Source: Castor canadensis (lineage: Eukaryota; Chordata; Mammalia; Rodentia; Castoridae). Taken from it: 64,000 nt of DNA. How positions within the stretch are numbered: position 1 is the stretch's first letter; every line of letters starts with the position of its first letter. The DNA lies in NCBI RefSeq assembly GCF_047511655.1, contig NC_133394.1, positions 109,450,343 to 109,514,342 on the forward strand, in the 5' to 3' direction. Shown in pieces: positions 1 through 13,029 of the stretch. The translations under genes and the position numbers were made by a program. The notes below the pieces were generated by a model, which worked only from the letters and a program-made list of their open reading frames with translations, was not told the origin of the DNA and made no database searches.

Positions 1-945
1 TGTCTATATCTATGTGGCTGTATTCCTGCATCTTCTATTTTACTCTACTGTTCTACACATGTGTGTTCTGATAGCATGCTGCTTTTGTTATTATAACTCT
101 GCAGTATAATTTGAAATTGGGTATTGTGATACCTCCAGAATTATTCTTTTTTGCTCACAATTATTTTGGCTCTTTTGTGATCTTTTGTGTTTCCATATGA
201 ATCTGAGGAGTATTTTCTCCAGTTCTGTGAAAACTATCATTGGTATTTTGGCAAGGATTACGTTGAATCTCTGCATAATTCTCAGTCCTTTGGCCATTTA
301 ACAACACTAGTACTCCCCACCCACGAACATGGGAGTTCTTTCCATCTTCTAGTGTTTTCTTCATTGTGTTAATTTTCATTGCACAGGTTGTTCATCATTT
401 GGTTAGGTTTTTTCCAAGGTATTTTTGAGGCTATCATGAATGGGATTGTTTTCCTGGCTTCTTTCTTAGCTAGTTCATTACTAGTGTATAGAAAAGCTAC
501 TGATTTTTTTATATTGGTTTTGTAACTTGCTACTTTTCTAAATTGTTTTATCAACTCAAGGAGTTTTTTGTTGAGTCTTTGGGATTTTCTCAGTATAAAA
601 TCATGTCATCTGTAAATAGGAATAATGTGATTTCCTCCTTTCCTATTTGCATTCCTTTCATTTCTTTTCTTTCCTGTTGTGGCTAAATTTTCAAGTAATA
701 TATTAAATACAACTAGTAAAAATGGATACCCTTGTCTTCTTTCTGATTATAGAGGAAATATTTTTAGGTTTTCCCTGTTCAGAACAATGTTGGCTATGGG
801 TTGGTACTCTGTAGACTCTAATGTTGAAATATGATCCTTTTATGCAGAATTATTCAGGGTTGCTAATCATGAAGCCATGCTGAATTTTTCCTTTAATGTT
901 CCTCAGTGTTTGTTCTCTAATATTAGATACTGTGGCATTGGTCCA

Positions 946-972
946 TTTGTCAGCATGGTCCATGCTGACAAA
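946..972. repeat. Near-perfect palindrome inside L1 fossil
   Basis: Two 13-base arms (946-958 and 960-972) are exact reverse complements around one central base; the left arm reads tttgtcagcatgg. It lies at the point where RT-like and endonuclease-like L1 sequence meet, so it may be a scar of the deletion there rather than part of the L1. Confidence 0.85.
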
Positions 973-1310
973 GATTTTCCTCTTTGTCAGTATGTGTGAC
1001 CTCCCTACTATCTTAGGTTGAATTTTGGTTTGAAGCCTGTTTTATTGGATATGAATTTGCTACCCCTCTTGCTTTTGAATTTCATTTGCTTAAAATATCA
1101 ATTCCCATCCTTCAGCCTATGTCTTTGCCAGTGAGGTGGTGAATTTTTTGCAGACAGAAAATCCTTTTTTTTTTTAAATCCACTCAGCTAGTCTGCCAAT
1201 TTTGATTGGAGGATTAAAACCATTTATATTGAGAGTTTTTATTGAAGGTATGCACTCGTTCCATCCTGCTGTTTTTCTTCTATTTTTAAATAATCTACAT
1301 TTGTTTCTTC

Positions 1311-1339
1311 CTTAGTCATCTTAGACTAAGATGACTAAG
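1311..1339. repeat. Perfect 29-base palindrome inside L1 fossil
   Basis: Arms 1311-1324 (cttagtcatcttag) and 1326-1339 are exact reverse complements around a single A at 1325. It lies between the ORF2-start-like and ORF1-like parts of the same old L1. It could arise by template switching during replication; no function is implied. Confidence 0.9.
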
Positions 1340-4159
1340 ATGTTCAATTCCTTCCTAATTCTAACTTGTCTACTCTTTAGTGATTTATTGCTCCCTATCC
1401 TCTTGTGACTGTTTGTCTTATTTCCTATTTATTGAGTATCTTCTGTAATGCTGGTTTAGTGGCCATGAATTCCTTGAGTTTATGCTTATCTTGGAAGGTC
1501 TTTATTTCATTTTTGATTCACAGAATAACTTTTCCAAACATGGTAATCTTGATTGGCAGCTATTTTCTTTCAGGGGTTGATACTTCATTCCAACCCCTCC
1601 TTTAACATTTCCATTGAGAAATCTGTTGTTATTCTTCTGGGTTTGCCTTTGTAAGTGACTTGACTCTTCTGTTTAGAAGCTTTCAGTACTCTTTATTTCT
1701 TCTGTATTTTTGGCAGTTTACAATATGGGGTGCAGAAGTTTTTTTTCTGGTCATGTCTGTTTGGAGTTCTAAATACATCTTGTACTCTGATGTACATGCC
1801 TTTCCAAGATTTGAGTAATTTTCTGCTATTTCTCTAAACAGGTTTCTCTATGTCTTTTGCTTTTACCAGTGCTCCTTCATCTAAACCTGCTATTGACAGT
1901 TTTAATGCCTCAATCATGTCCCATAGGTATAGTCTGCTCATATTATTTTTGTATATTATTACTATCTGCATGTTGGAATTCATCAATCTTGAATTTAATC
2001 TCTGATATACTTTCCTCCACTTGAATTAGTGATTTTTTTCTGAAATGCTTTATTCTTTTAATTAGTATACATCACATTAAGTATAGAATTTCTTTAAAAT
2101 TAACCAATAACTCTGAGTTTCAGTGTTAAGACATTGGTATAGAGAAGGAAATAGTTGGCTCTTTTGACTTTTTTTTTTACAGTTATCCAAATTCCAAGAA
2201 GATTATCATATTAAGGTTCTTTTGTGTTATTTTTGTTCAAGTTTTGATAGCTGTTTTATGAACTTTTACTGAGGTTTTATTTCACTTGTTTAGCATTTTC
2301 ATTACTAATGTTTGTGCTTGGTTTTGTTTTAGAATCTCCATCTTTTTATTGAAGTATCCTTTCATATTCTGTATTGTCTTTCTTCATTTCAGCTACTTAT
2401 CTGTAGCTTCTTTGAAGTCACTGATTTTTTTTTTAATTTGTCTTTTTAGTTCTTAATTCTTTAATTAATGAGTCTTTAATTCTACAGTAATTCTTCAGTT
2501 ATTATAGAGTTATAAACTTTTATAAGTCTTATTTTTTTCATATTTATTGTTCTCACTGGAGATGGGTATATAGTAGAACTGAGAAATGTGCCAACCTTGG
2601 GTCTGGTACTCTCAGACCCAGACTTGCTGTAAACTACAGGCAATGGGTCTCTCTCCTTGCAACAGAGGGTAGGACCACTGACAACTGTGCCTTCTACAGC
2701 CTGAGTTCCCTGATGCATGTTGCCTTCTTTTTTCATATTTCTTGTGTTTTTATGTTGGGACTTGTGCATTTGTTAGGATTAAAATTTTTCTACTTTTATG
2801 TGAGGGTTTTCTTAGGAAGCAATCTTCACTCATTAATTTTTTTCCTAGTAGTACTTTAAGAAAAGAAAACAAACTGCAGTAACACCAATACCAAAACAAA
2901 TCAGATTTATAAAAACACAGTAAATAATAATTAAAAATAACAGCTATATCACCAAGTACAATTGAAAAGAATGGGGCAAAGTAATTCAGAATAAGCTAAA
3001 AAATAAGTATCAATAAAAGTAAAATAATAGTAATAAAATAGTAAAAGGAAAAGTGAAAAAAGCAAGACTAAAAAAGAAAACAATGTAAGGAAGAGCAAGA
3101 AACAAAAGCTAGAGGAAAAATCTATTAAAATAAAGAAATGACAAAGTAAAATTAGGTAAAATTAAGACCAAGAAAAACTAGTCAAAAATTCCTCCTAGCT
3201 GAGGTACTTGGATTGAAGAGACTTCTTTTTTCTGAGTTATTGCTGTCAGACTCAGGGTCCCACACTAAACCATAGTTAATAGGCATCAGAGTTCCCTCTT
3301 TGCCACAGAGGATGGGCCACTGCCCATGTGCCTTCCACAGCCCCAGGTCCCTACTGCTTAATCTTCTCAGTTAGTCTACTTCAGATTTTCCCTCTCTCCA
3401 TTACTCTCATGGCTTGTTCCCATCCAATCACTGCAGTAGGATGTCCCTAGATATCCAGAATTGTGACTATTCTGTGTTTTCTGATACCCAAAATAGCTTA
3501 GTCCAAAAGAAGGGGGCCCACTATCAAGATGGCTCAGGTGATAGCACTCCAAGATATGACCAGTGAGGTAACAGATTTTTCTCAAGAACTGGTGTGAAGA
3601 GTCACTTTCAGACAAAATTCTAGCAATGGATTTCAAGCTTTCCAGATATACTAATTAAAACCATTAAAAAAAAAAAGCTTGCCAGAACCATGTGGTTCTC
3701 TTGTGGTTAGGATTGCAGGTCTGTCTGCACTCTCATCCTCTCCAGGCTTACCTTTTTCTTACAGCAGCAGACTAGCCACATCCCAGTAAGAGCTGGAGTT
3801 GTGCACTGCTTCATACTTTTCTCTGAGTCACCTTTTCACTTTTGCATATTGCCCAGCTCTCTTGATCCCTCTTTCTTGGTTTCTGGTCCTCTTCCTCACT
3901 TTCTCTCCTCAGAGTATAATTTTTTCTTGGTTGTCCATACTCTTCTCACAAGCAGAGCTGAACAAAGGTAACTTCTAATGTGCCATTTTACACCCAGAAT
4001 AAGAAGCTAGTATGTTAAAATAACAGTACCAAATTAACATTATGATTGATAAAAGCATAAGGCAAAAAATTATGAGGAAAAAGAACAAATACAAAGACGA
4101 GCATAAAGTAACGTAATCCAACTGTATCAGAAATTGTCTTAAACATGTTTGTTGTAAAT

Positions 4160-4610
4160 GCATCAGCTAAAAATACTCTGTACAAAACACAGATTCAAAA
4201 AACCTGCCTAAAGGAATCAACTTTAACTATAAATATTCATATAGATTAAAAGTAAAGACATATGAAGGAAGATAAACCTTGTGAACATTAATCAAAGAAA
4301 GATGGAATAATTATATAAATTTTCGATGAAGCAGACTTCAGAACAAGGAAAGTAATAAAGAAAATTTGAGTCATGAATTACAAATATTCAATTGTCCTCC
4401 AAGAAGACACAATAACCCTAAACATGCATGCAACTAGCATGAGTGTGTCAAATATATGAAGCAAAACTAATATATCTGAAATAAGTGAATCAACAGTAAT
4501 TGGACCCCTCTGCATCTATCTCTCAGTGAATAATCAGGCCACAAGCAAATAGATGACTTGCATCATACTATGAAAGCATACCATCACCTACACAACAGTT
4601 TACTGCTAGC
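4160..4610 (+). mobile_element. L1 ORF2 endonuclease-region fragment
   Basis: The plus strand has the order of motifs seen in the middle of the L1 endonuclease domain: a stretch equivalent to DFRTR(K) near 4330, a 'leucine-gln-glu-asp' like stretch near 4400, then the segment that normally encodes the NTPLS turn near 4520-4550. It has many stops and looks as old as the mammalian L1M groups. Ends are approximate. Confidence 0.5.
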
Positions 4611-4709
4611 CTTAAAAATGTTCTAGTGGAGCTTTACAGTCTAAAGTCAACATAAATGTAGCTATAAAAGCAGGTATATTTATGCACATACCTGCATAAA
4701 TATATGCAC

Positions 4710-4739
4710 GTATATATATATATATATATATGTATATAT
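4710..4739. repeat. (TA)n simple repeat
   Basis: Short TA dinucleotide run with one TG interruption. Confidence 0.9.
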
Positions 4740-5921
4740 CTTTATGTTTACAAATGAATACATTGCCAGATTTCATTTCTTTTGTCTTAATAATAAGATT
4801 TATTATCTTAGATTTTCTTAGAATTACCTAACCTTGGTGTCTTGAAAGAACTCCTGGATTACTCAAGTGATATTATATTAAATTGCTTCATTTCAATATT
4901 TATAAAATTATTTTTGAATTTTGTACCTCAATATAAATGGAACAAGAGGTGTTATGAGTAAGCAGTATTAATTTTCTTAAAATGTCTTTTTTCCTTTAAT
5001 ATCAATTTGACAGCAATAGGAAAAAGTGCATATATGGTAGATATAAATTTCTATTATAATCCATAAAATATTTTTATATTTAATATTATTTATCATTTGA
5101 TTGCATTGTCTGTGACATAGATTGATAACTTTGTCACCAATAGTTAAACTCGTCTCTGGAAAACTGTCTTCAAATATTAGTTAAAGATAGGGATACATAG
5201 GTTATAAATCACATTTCCAATACTCAAGGTAAAAGAAAAAGTAGCTTGAATCCTGAGTGCTCACGGGGCCACAATATGTCTTTATCTTTGACAGTCAACT
5301 CATAGGCTGTACTATCATAGCAAACTGCCTATTATTTAAAGATTTTATTTCATGACAGAACAAGATTATAGGCAGTAAATGTTTGTTAGTAAAGTATGTG
5401 CCAGGTAACTAATTATTTTTATACATACATATACAATATTATATATTTATATTGGTCACATATATATATGTATAGTTAAACACACACATATCCACAGAGT
5501 AGGTGCACTTTAAATTTTAATATCATATATTTATTACAGTTTCCATCGATTCAATCTCCATAAACATATTCACCAATATGAGGAAAGGAAATCATACCAT
5601 TTTAAGAGAAACAGAGATATAGAAGTGGAGGTAAAGAGAAAAACAAATTTCTTTAAAGCACAGAACTGATGTAATGCAGAGAGTAGACTACTCGTATGTA
5701 TTTAACTTAGTAGTATCTGGCAATTTGCATACATATCTGACTTGAAATCAGTAAGCCAAAAATGGAATACACAATCAAATATATTTTCTGAAATGAGTTC
5801 TGTGAAGAATAATGCATCAAATTGAATAGAATTAGCAGAATAAAATCAATATATAGTTAATAAAAGCACATTAAACAGATCACATATCTCACAGAACTCA
5901 GTAACTGTATTCAATGTATAT
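4740..5921. other. AT-rich unique sequence, nothing recognised
   Basis: No open frame of note, no tRNA-like or SINE boxes. Short ATATAC/CACACA runs near 5440-5490. I see no feature that I can support. Confidence 0.5.
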
Positions 5922-6012
5922 TTATTTCAAAACTCCTACAAAATATATGTGAAGAATAAAAAATTTTATACTTATTTCAAAACTCCTACTAAATATATGT
6001 GAAGAATAAAAA
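5922..6012. repeat. Two-copy tandem duplication, 50-base period
   Basis: Copy 1 starts at 5922 and copy 2 at 5972. The first 41 bases of each copy match with one mismatch (a/t in the 'ctaca/ctact' segment). It is flanked by unique AT-rich DNA, so it is a local duplication rather than a known repeat family. Confidence 0.9.
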
Positions 6013-7904
6013 CTTTAAAGTCATCATTGTGGATCTCAGGGAATCTCCACTGTAATAAATAGAATAATAAACTGAAGTCTGGATTAATAATAAAAGATTC
6101 TCTTTTTAATTTTGAATTTCATGCTAATAAAATATATGAATACTTTTACTCTTCTCTGAAATGAATGATAATATTTCCTTAAATTTCTACAATGTTTTGT
6201 TCCACTTAGACTTTTACTTACTACTTCATAATGTATTGGGTACACATACATCTGCATGAGTAAAAATAAAGATTAATACTAGAAAGCAATTCTAATACTT
6301 CTAATCACTGCAATTCCATATACCCCATCTCATCCACTAATTTATTTTTTTCTTTCCCCTTTTATTTTATCATTTTTGCCTTTACTTATATACCTATATA
6401 TTGTTTGTGAAACCTCCTCGCCACTCCCCTATTACATAAAATACTTGTTTGCCTTTCAGTATAAAAATTTCATATTAAAACATGAAAAATTTGAAAATGT
6501 ATCAGTACACTTACCTGAATAAATATATACTACTTTACATGTCTATATTACATATGTAATACAGGCAAAATCAATCTACACAAAAAGTAAAAAATAACTA
6601 TCATGATTAAATATATATTCATTATAATATGTGTTTGAAAGAAACACAAAGAAAAAACATACATAATTACAATGACTTCTAAGTAACTTCATGTCAATAA
6701 GGTAGCATAATAACTTCCAGAATTTTATCTTCACAACAAAAGTAGTAGATTATACTATACAACAGTTTGGAAAAATCTATATACATTATTGAAGTGTATT
6801 GTTATCATGTATAAACAATAGTTTCATACCAAGTGTAATGGAGGACTAACCAGTTTTTTTATAATTTGAAATTTCCTCTAGTAATCTTAATTAGCTGAAG
6901 TAATTGGAAGTTGAATTATGTGACTAGCCATCGAGGCACAAAATTACTTTCATGAGGTCCAAGGGGAACCATCATTTAAGTGAAGTCAAATATATTTTGT
7001 ATAACAATGGCAAAACATTTCAGAGAAGTCAATCTAGAGTAATAAATATGATGAATTTCCAACTCCAATTTAATTTTCCCCTTTGGAAATAAGAAAATCA
7101 TATTTCCAAATATATTTATGCTAATCTCCTGAGTTTTTTGTATACTTATTCATTTATTTCATTTAACTCTTACTCATACATTCTATTATAAATAAAGCAG
7201 TAAAAGCACTGTCTTAGAAGTTTTGGATACTTAAACCAACAGGCTCCCAACATTTGCAACATTGAATAAGTGCTCCACTGGGGAGGTGTGCAAGTTTTCT
7301 AAGAGGTACTGATGAACAATCAGTCTTAAAAGCATTGATTTTGAGATATCTATTCCCACTTCTATTCTCTTCTAAAAGTAGTTTTCCCAAGAAAGTAGCT
7401 GTGATGCTTTCTTTTCCAATTGCATAATCCCAAATACCCTTCTCTCACACCTCCTAATTTTGATCATACTTGGTGGTATATAATACTTGGAAGTGTCAAA
7501 AGAGTAAGACTTTGAAATATTGGTATCAATTGTGAGAAGTGAGTGACTTTAATGAGTGAATAAGAAATCATTTTATTAAGCCAAAAGGTTCCTAACACTT
7601 TGCTTTCAAGAAAATTGAAGGAGAATATCAAATTGTCATCTAATAAATCATTAAAAATATTTTTTGATGATAGAATGCTGCATGACTTTTGGCATATAAT
7701 TCACATGGTGACAAAAGTAACTGAATTATACTGTTATAGTACAATTCCTTTAAATTTCAACCACTTTGGGATATGGACACTGCTTCACAGGACTCATATC
7801 TATAAAAAAATCTATAACATCTTAAAAACAAAATAAAATAATTAATAATGAAATCTTTATCATTCTAACAATTAGACAATATTTTGCTTACTAATTTTAG
7901 TTCT
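6013..7904. other. AT-rich unique sequence, nothing recognised
   Basis: Roughly 1.9 kb of AT-rich DNA. The 78-codon frame at 7600-7836 shows no similarity that I recognise and no splice or promoter context, so I treat it as chance. Confidence 0.5.
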
Positions 7905-8125
7905 GTTAATACCAGCTACTTGAGAGGCAGATATCAGGAGAATTGTGGCTTGAGGACAGGCTAGGTGAAAAGGCAGCAAAATCCTGTCTCAATCAATAAT
8001 CCAGGTATGGTGGCACATGCCTGTGGTCCCAGCTACGAGATTACCATAGGAGGGAAGGTCATAGTCTGAGGCCAGACCTGGGCAAAAATGTGGGACGCTA
8101 CCTGAAAAATAACTAAAGCAATATT
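7905..8125 (+). mobile_element. Dimeric 7SL-like (B1/Alu-related) SINE
   Basis: Two 7SL-like units follow one another. The first runs from 'ccagctacttgagaggcag' to 'cctgtctcaatcaataa'; the second starts near 8000 with ggtggcacatgcctgtggtc (A-box region) and keeps a ctgaggccagacc B-box-like segment near 8070. The element ends in an A-rich stretch. Diverged, so an older insertion. Confidence 0.75.
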
Positions 8126-9164
8126 TATATATTAATATATACCACATTCTAACAAAATCACTGAAAGCTTATGTTTGTGATTTTTAGGAATATAAAGTGT
8201 TTTCTCACAAGAAAATTTTCACCTTCAAAACTACTGAAAAAATAGGAAATCAAGGTATATAGTGTGCTTATTTGAAAATGAATAAACTAAGTGTAAGAAA
8301 GACTTTATTCCATGTATTCGAATCCCATTCTTAGGATGTCCATTGGAAGGAGTCTTACTTTAAAAAACTTCTTTCTTATGTTGAAGATTTATAACAGATG
8401 ACTCACTAAGTCTCTTTAGATACCCTGAAATAATGAGGGCTTTTATTCTACTTTATTGTACATTTGAAGTACAAGCTTCAAACTAGTACAAAACACAGAG
8501 ATGTATATATCATTTACATAGCATTTACACTTTCCATAAGACAAGTGATCATGCCAGATCATGGTAAAAATGTTACTTAGAATTCTTTACATAATATCCT
8601 GAGTTCAGGTATGAACTATCATTGCTACCACTACCACAGGGGTATATGATGGAGTTCAAGTATTAGAACAACACTTAATACAAAAGTAAGGACTGGCAAT
8701 ACCTTTGAGTAAAGAAGACTTTATAAAGTCTTCATAATACTCTCATACTATCATTGGAATAGATATACATTTATTTCAATGAAATTCAAATTACAAGTAC
8801 TGTGAAGGGTAATTGTTTTTGCAGCTTGATGTAAGATATATGGTGGAAAAAGATGTATTATATATTATATTATTTATTAGTTTAATGTAGTAAAGTGTGA
8901 TATGTTTTCTTGTTGCTACTGATATTTGTATTTGGTTACTGAGTGTATAAGATAGCTTAAGACTTTATTTACACTAAGATTCATGAGCATATTTTTGTTT
9001 TATTGAGCTTTTATGTAGCTTTTTTCACAAAAAAACTTAATTATATATAGTATTAAAATGACTGAAATACAAATATATAAACTCCAACCAATTAGCTTAT
9101 AGCAAAATAAAATACACTACTAGACAGTTCAAATAAGTTTAAATACTTTAACTTTTAAATTTAG
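8126..9164. other. AT-rich unique sequence, nothing recognised
   Basis: No feature that I can support. It contains only short frames and A/T runs. Confidence 0.5.
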
Positions 9165-9732
9165 CCCCTTATCTCAATCCATTTTCTGTTGCTACAATTT
9201 AATATCACAGCAAGGTTAATTTTAAAAGAACAGAGCTTTCTTTATCCTACAGTTTTGGAGTATGGGAAGTCTAAGAACAGGGTGCTAACAATGGTGACTG
9301 CCTTCTTGCTACATCTTAACATGATATAGGCCAAAATATGGTAAAATAAAAACAAATATGCTAGCAGAGGTCTCTATTCCTCTCAGCTCTCTATTCAAAG
9401 TAACTATGGGGCCCCTACTATTATAACCTCACCCAATCCTAATTACCTCCTGGAGACCCCACCTTCAAATACCAGTAACATAAACTTTGGGCCTAAGTTT
9501 CCATTATGTTTTAGAATGTCCCCTCAAAAGAGTCATGTATTAAAGGTTTGGTAATGCAAGCAGTATTCAGAGATAAGAGATTTTAGATGTGATTGGATCA
9601 TGAAGGCTGTGTCTTCTTCAATGGATTAATCAGAATTTGAGGAGACTGTAGGGAGGTGGTGCAACTGTGGAAGGTAAGGTCTGGTTAGAGGATACAAACT
9701 ACTGGATGCATACCTCCATGCCTTCTCTTTCG

Positions 9733-9733
<1 letters not shown>

Positions 9734-9804
<71 letters not shown>
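9734..9804. repeat. (CT)n microsatellite
   Basis: About 35 CT units, nearly pure. It is an expansion of a CT-rich segment near the junction of the nested LTR and the inserted SINE. Confidence 0.95.
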
Positions 9805-9808
<4 letters not shown>

Positions 9809-10105
9809 TTTTTGAGTGGAAGGATTCTTAATTCAGAGCCTTATTCTAGGCAGGTGATTTACAACTTGAGCCATACCCTAAACCTTTTTACTTTCAATAT
9901 TTTTCTACTATGTTTACATCCTGGCTGACCAAGATGACAATCCTTCTATTTACACTTCTAGAATAGCTTGTGCATGACACCATGCCAAATATTATTGGTT
10001 GAGATGTGGTCTCATGAACAATTTTGCCAGGGCTGGACTCAAACTTTGATCCTCAGATCTCTATTTCCAGAATAGGATGGGATTACTGGGATGAATCATT
10101 TAGTC
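9805..10105 (-). mobile_element. ID-B1 type composite SINE, antisense
   Basis: The plus strand begins with a T-rich run, then the complement of an ID-like tRNA-derived unit (gatttacaacttgagccat). It continues with the complement of a B1-like unit (tctcatgaac...ccagggctgg...actcaaactttgatcctc...ggattactgggatgaatcat). This tRNA-like plus 7SL-like dimer recurs at 18.6 kb and 30.8 kb. Confidence 0.7.
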
Positions 10106-12395
10106 TACCCTGTGATGCATGTCTTTGAAGAGTATCTTCCTCTGGATTCATCCTAACTATCCCTCTGTCTGCTTACCAGCCAACATGAAGCAATGACCTT
10201 TGCTGGGACACACACTTCCCACCATGATGTTCTGCTTCACCATGGGTGCAGAAACAATGAGACAATTGATCATCAACAGAATCATGTAAAACTGTGGGCC
10301 AAATACACCTTTCCCCCTTTTAAGTTGGTTTCTCAGGTATTTGTCAAAGTGATGAAAAGTCTGACTAACACAGGATCCAACACATAAATACATTTTTCCT
10401 ATGGTCTCCAAAAGTGGCATCCTTTTCAAATACAGTATGAGTTCTTGTCCTTCCAATAAACCCAAAGTTTTAACTCGTTCAAGAAACAACCCTAAAGTTC
10501 AAAGTCCAGAGTCTCAGCTGAATCAGAGAAGAATGAGATTCAAGGGCCAATTTGAAGCAATTCCCTATAGCTAAGAGCCTGTGGAATTAAAGAAACTATC
10601 AATTCCCAAGATAAAATGGTGGAATAGACATTACCCATTCCAAAAGAGGGAAACAGGAATAATAGATCACAAGAAAGTCTAAGACCCAACAAAGAAATCC
10701 ACACTAAATTTTAAAGCTGGAGAATAATCTCCTCTGACTCAACATCCTGCCTCTAGAGCACATGAATACATAGATGCTGGACCCCTAAAGCCTCTGGGAG
10801 CCCCAACCCATGGCTTTTCTGGGCTTAGTGCTTGCTTATGTTCTCTTGGGTGGGGATAAAATGCCTGCAACTTGACCACAGTGGCATTTTAGTCTGGAAG
10901 CTTCACCATTCCAGCATCTTGATGGTGTTCTTGACCAGATGGGTCCATTAAGAATTGATGTGATCAGGACTCTGTGTCTGTGGCAGATTCCATTCTGGAT
11001 CCCTGACTGTTCTATACATTCTTCTAGATCTAGCTAGGAAGCCATGCCTCCACAGATACTGCATTTTACATACCTACAAAAGTATCAACACATAGATGTT
11101 AGTAAGTTTATAATCTTCAACATCCAGAGCAATAGCCTGAATTGTACTTGGCTGGTCTGTGTTTTAGATTTGAATGAACTACTACTGGAGTAGTTAAGGA
11201 ATAATGCACTGACATGCAGAGAACTGGGGTGACTATGGTCAGTAAGCTGGTAGCAGATACCATCTACAGATCCTCTGAAACCATTCCTCCCTCTTCAAGC
11301 TCTGATCTTGTGATGGGAGGGGAATTTTGGAAGATCTCTGAAATGCCTTCAATGACTTACTCTTATTGTCTTGATGATTTCTTCTATCTGAACTTACCTC
11401 ATTAACAAATGACCAGTGGTCCATGCCCTTAGTTTCATCCCCTAAACACTATTAACATGACCAAGCAAGGAGTTTTTCAAATTCTTCCACTCTACTTCCC
11501 TTTTAATAATAAACTCTATTTTCAAGTCATCCATTTGCTCCATTATTTTACTTTAGTTAAAAGTAATTATTTAGCAATCTTCCTGTTTTGCTGATTACAT
11601 ATTTCATCTACCAGATAACCTAGTTCATCACCTTTAAATTGTTCATTCTATAAAGTCCTAGGACACGGGCACTATTCTACCAAGTTCTTTGCAACTGCAT
11701 AAAAAGAATGGTCTTTATTTAGTTTACAGTATCTTATTCTCCATTTTTATAAGAGATATATCAGAATGACCTTTACTGTTCATACTTCTATTCTGCTAGC
11801 TTTCTCGTCATGACCCCTTCAAATATCTATAAGAAGTTCCAGAATTTCCATAGTCTTCCCTGTTGAGTAGCAGAGAACCTCACAAGAGTTGCTGTTAATG
11901 ATACATTCAGGAAAACTCAGGCTATTCCCTAACATTCCTTTACACTGTTAGAGACCTTATACATTACGCAGTTCCAAAACTGCCTCCACATTTTCAAGTA
12001 TTTAAATAACAAAAGCCTCACTCTTGTTATTTTTTTTTGCCCTAGTTCATTTTTCTTTTTCAATACCTACATGCTACAGACTACAAATTATAAAGACCAG
12101 AAGGGTTTTTTTTTCCTCTCACAGCTCTAGAATCTGGAAAGGCAAAGGATGCTAAGGGACTTCTTGGTGCATCACCATATAGCATTGTGTGTTGAGCTAC
12201 AAGCATGGTAGCTAGGGTTGCTCTTCTCCTGCTAGCATGGAGCTCCTCCTGTTATGACATCATATCATCTTAATTACCTCCAAAGGTCCCAGATTTAAAT
12301 ACCACTAACATACAACTTTAGGAATCAGGTTTCCAGAATATGAACTTTTGGGGAAACTACTGAAACCACAACACCAACCTACTGAAATACTAAAT

Positions 12396-13029
12396 ACATT
12401 CCTTAAAAAGGATGAATTCTTGAGGTCAATGAGTCAATGAGTATATTTTTTAAAATAATGACATGTTTATTTTCAAAGAATGATTAAATTTTATATATAA
12501 AGAGAGAGATGCATTTTTATGAAATTTCATATTTAAACATTAGAGTTGATGACAGCTTATCTTGTTACATTGATTATTTGGAGGTATAATTTTAATTTCT
12601 CTTATAGAGTTAAGTTTCTAGCCTTTTGGAGCCTAATACTGCTATAGACATAATTCTTAAGCATCTTCACTACATATAATCTGAATTACTTTAATAAGCC
12701 AGTCACAGTCATATTCTCATTATCAGTAACCACATCATTAGTATTAGTAAGATAATCTGTGTGGCGCTATTCTTAGGCCAATGTTGAGTGGTTATGTCCC
12801 AAATGAGTCATATAGGTTCTGTTGATATCGAACCTAACAAATTTTGGTTCTCTATCTCATTTTAAAGAAACTATTTGTTCCTAAAAATAAATTTATTTTT
12901 TAAATAAATTATCACAGATTTTTTTTAACTTAGAGAAATAACATGATGTTAAAAGAAAAGAGAAAAATGACATAAATTGGGTATTACAATAAAGCCACAG
13001 ATGTTTTTCCAAATCTTCAGAATATCCAA
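12396..13029. other. AT-rich unique sequence, nothing recognised
   Basis: No repeat or coding signal recognised, apart from a short tandem 'gtcaatgagtcaatgagt' at about 12,425-12,442. Confidence 0.5.

Larger units (their letters stand above)
1..3950 (-). mobile_element. Old L1 (LINE-1) fossil, 5' UTR to ORF2, decayed
   Basis: Read on the minus strand, the order is 5' UTR-like sequence (about 3950-2500), an ORF1-like region (about 2400-1400), the start of the ORF2 endonuclease (about 1330-1000), then reverse-transcriptase and C-terminal ORF2 sequence (about 930-1). The minus frame at 91-297 still shows the C-terminal ORF2 motif FIWKHKR and neighbouring residues typical of L1. Endonuclease and RT remnants abut near 940-1000, so most of the middle of ORF2 is deleted. 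Many stops and frameshifts; no coding capacity. The boundary near 3950 is soft. Family assignment (L1) is firm, the subfamily is not. Confidence 0.7.
9509..10388 (+). mobile_element. LTR-like repeat nested in the MaLR left LTR
   Basis: The left end (atgttttagaatgtcccc) and right end (gatgaaaagtctgactaac) match the two ends of a common LTR-like repeat also present at 13,030, and in antisense at 30,012 and 41,815. The body includes the typical 'accatgatgttctgcttcacc' and 'ctgtgggccaaatacacc' segments near 10,220-10,310. It is enlarged by a CT repeat and an inserted SINE at 9,734-10,105. I call it LTR-like because of the TG-type start and CA-type end in related copies; the family name is not certain. 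Confidence 0.55.
9165..12395 (-). mobile_element. ERVL-MaLR-like element, LTR-internal-LTR, decayed
   Basis: Two antisense LTR-like segments of the same type bracket internal sequence. The right copy is 12070-12395 and the left copy 9165-about 9508. Both show the antisense signature of a MaLR LTR: a T-rich poly(A)-signal side, then 'taattacctcc' and 'ccacctt/cagattt aaatac' blocks. The interior (about 10,400-12,070) reads like THE1/MST-type internal sequence in antisense, with repeated 'aaagttcaaagtcc' near 10,490. No protein-coding capacity remains. The left LTR is interrupted by another LTR in the opposite orientation. Endogenous-retrovirus fossil; exact family not settled. Confidence 0.55.

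Noticed and set aside
10157-10489. 110-codon minus-strand open frame
   Set aside because: Lies across the 3' end of the nested LTR-like repeat and the MaLR internal sequence; no domain.
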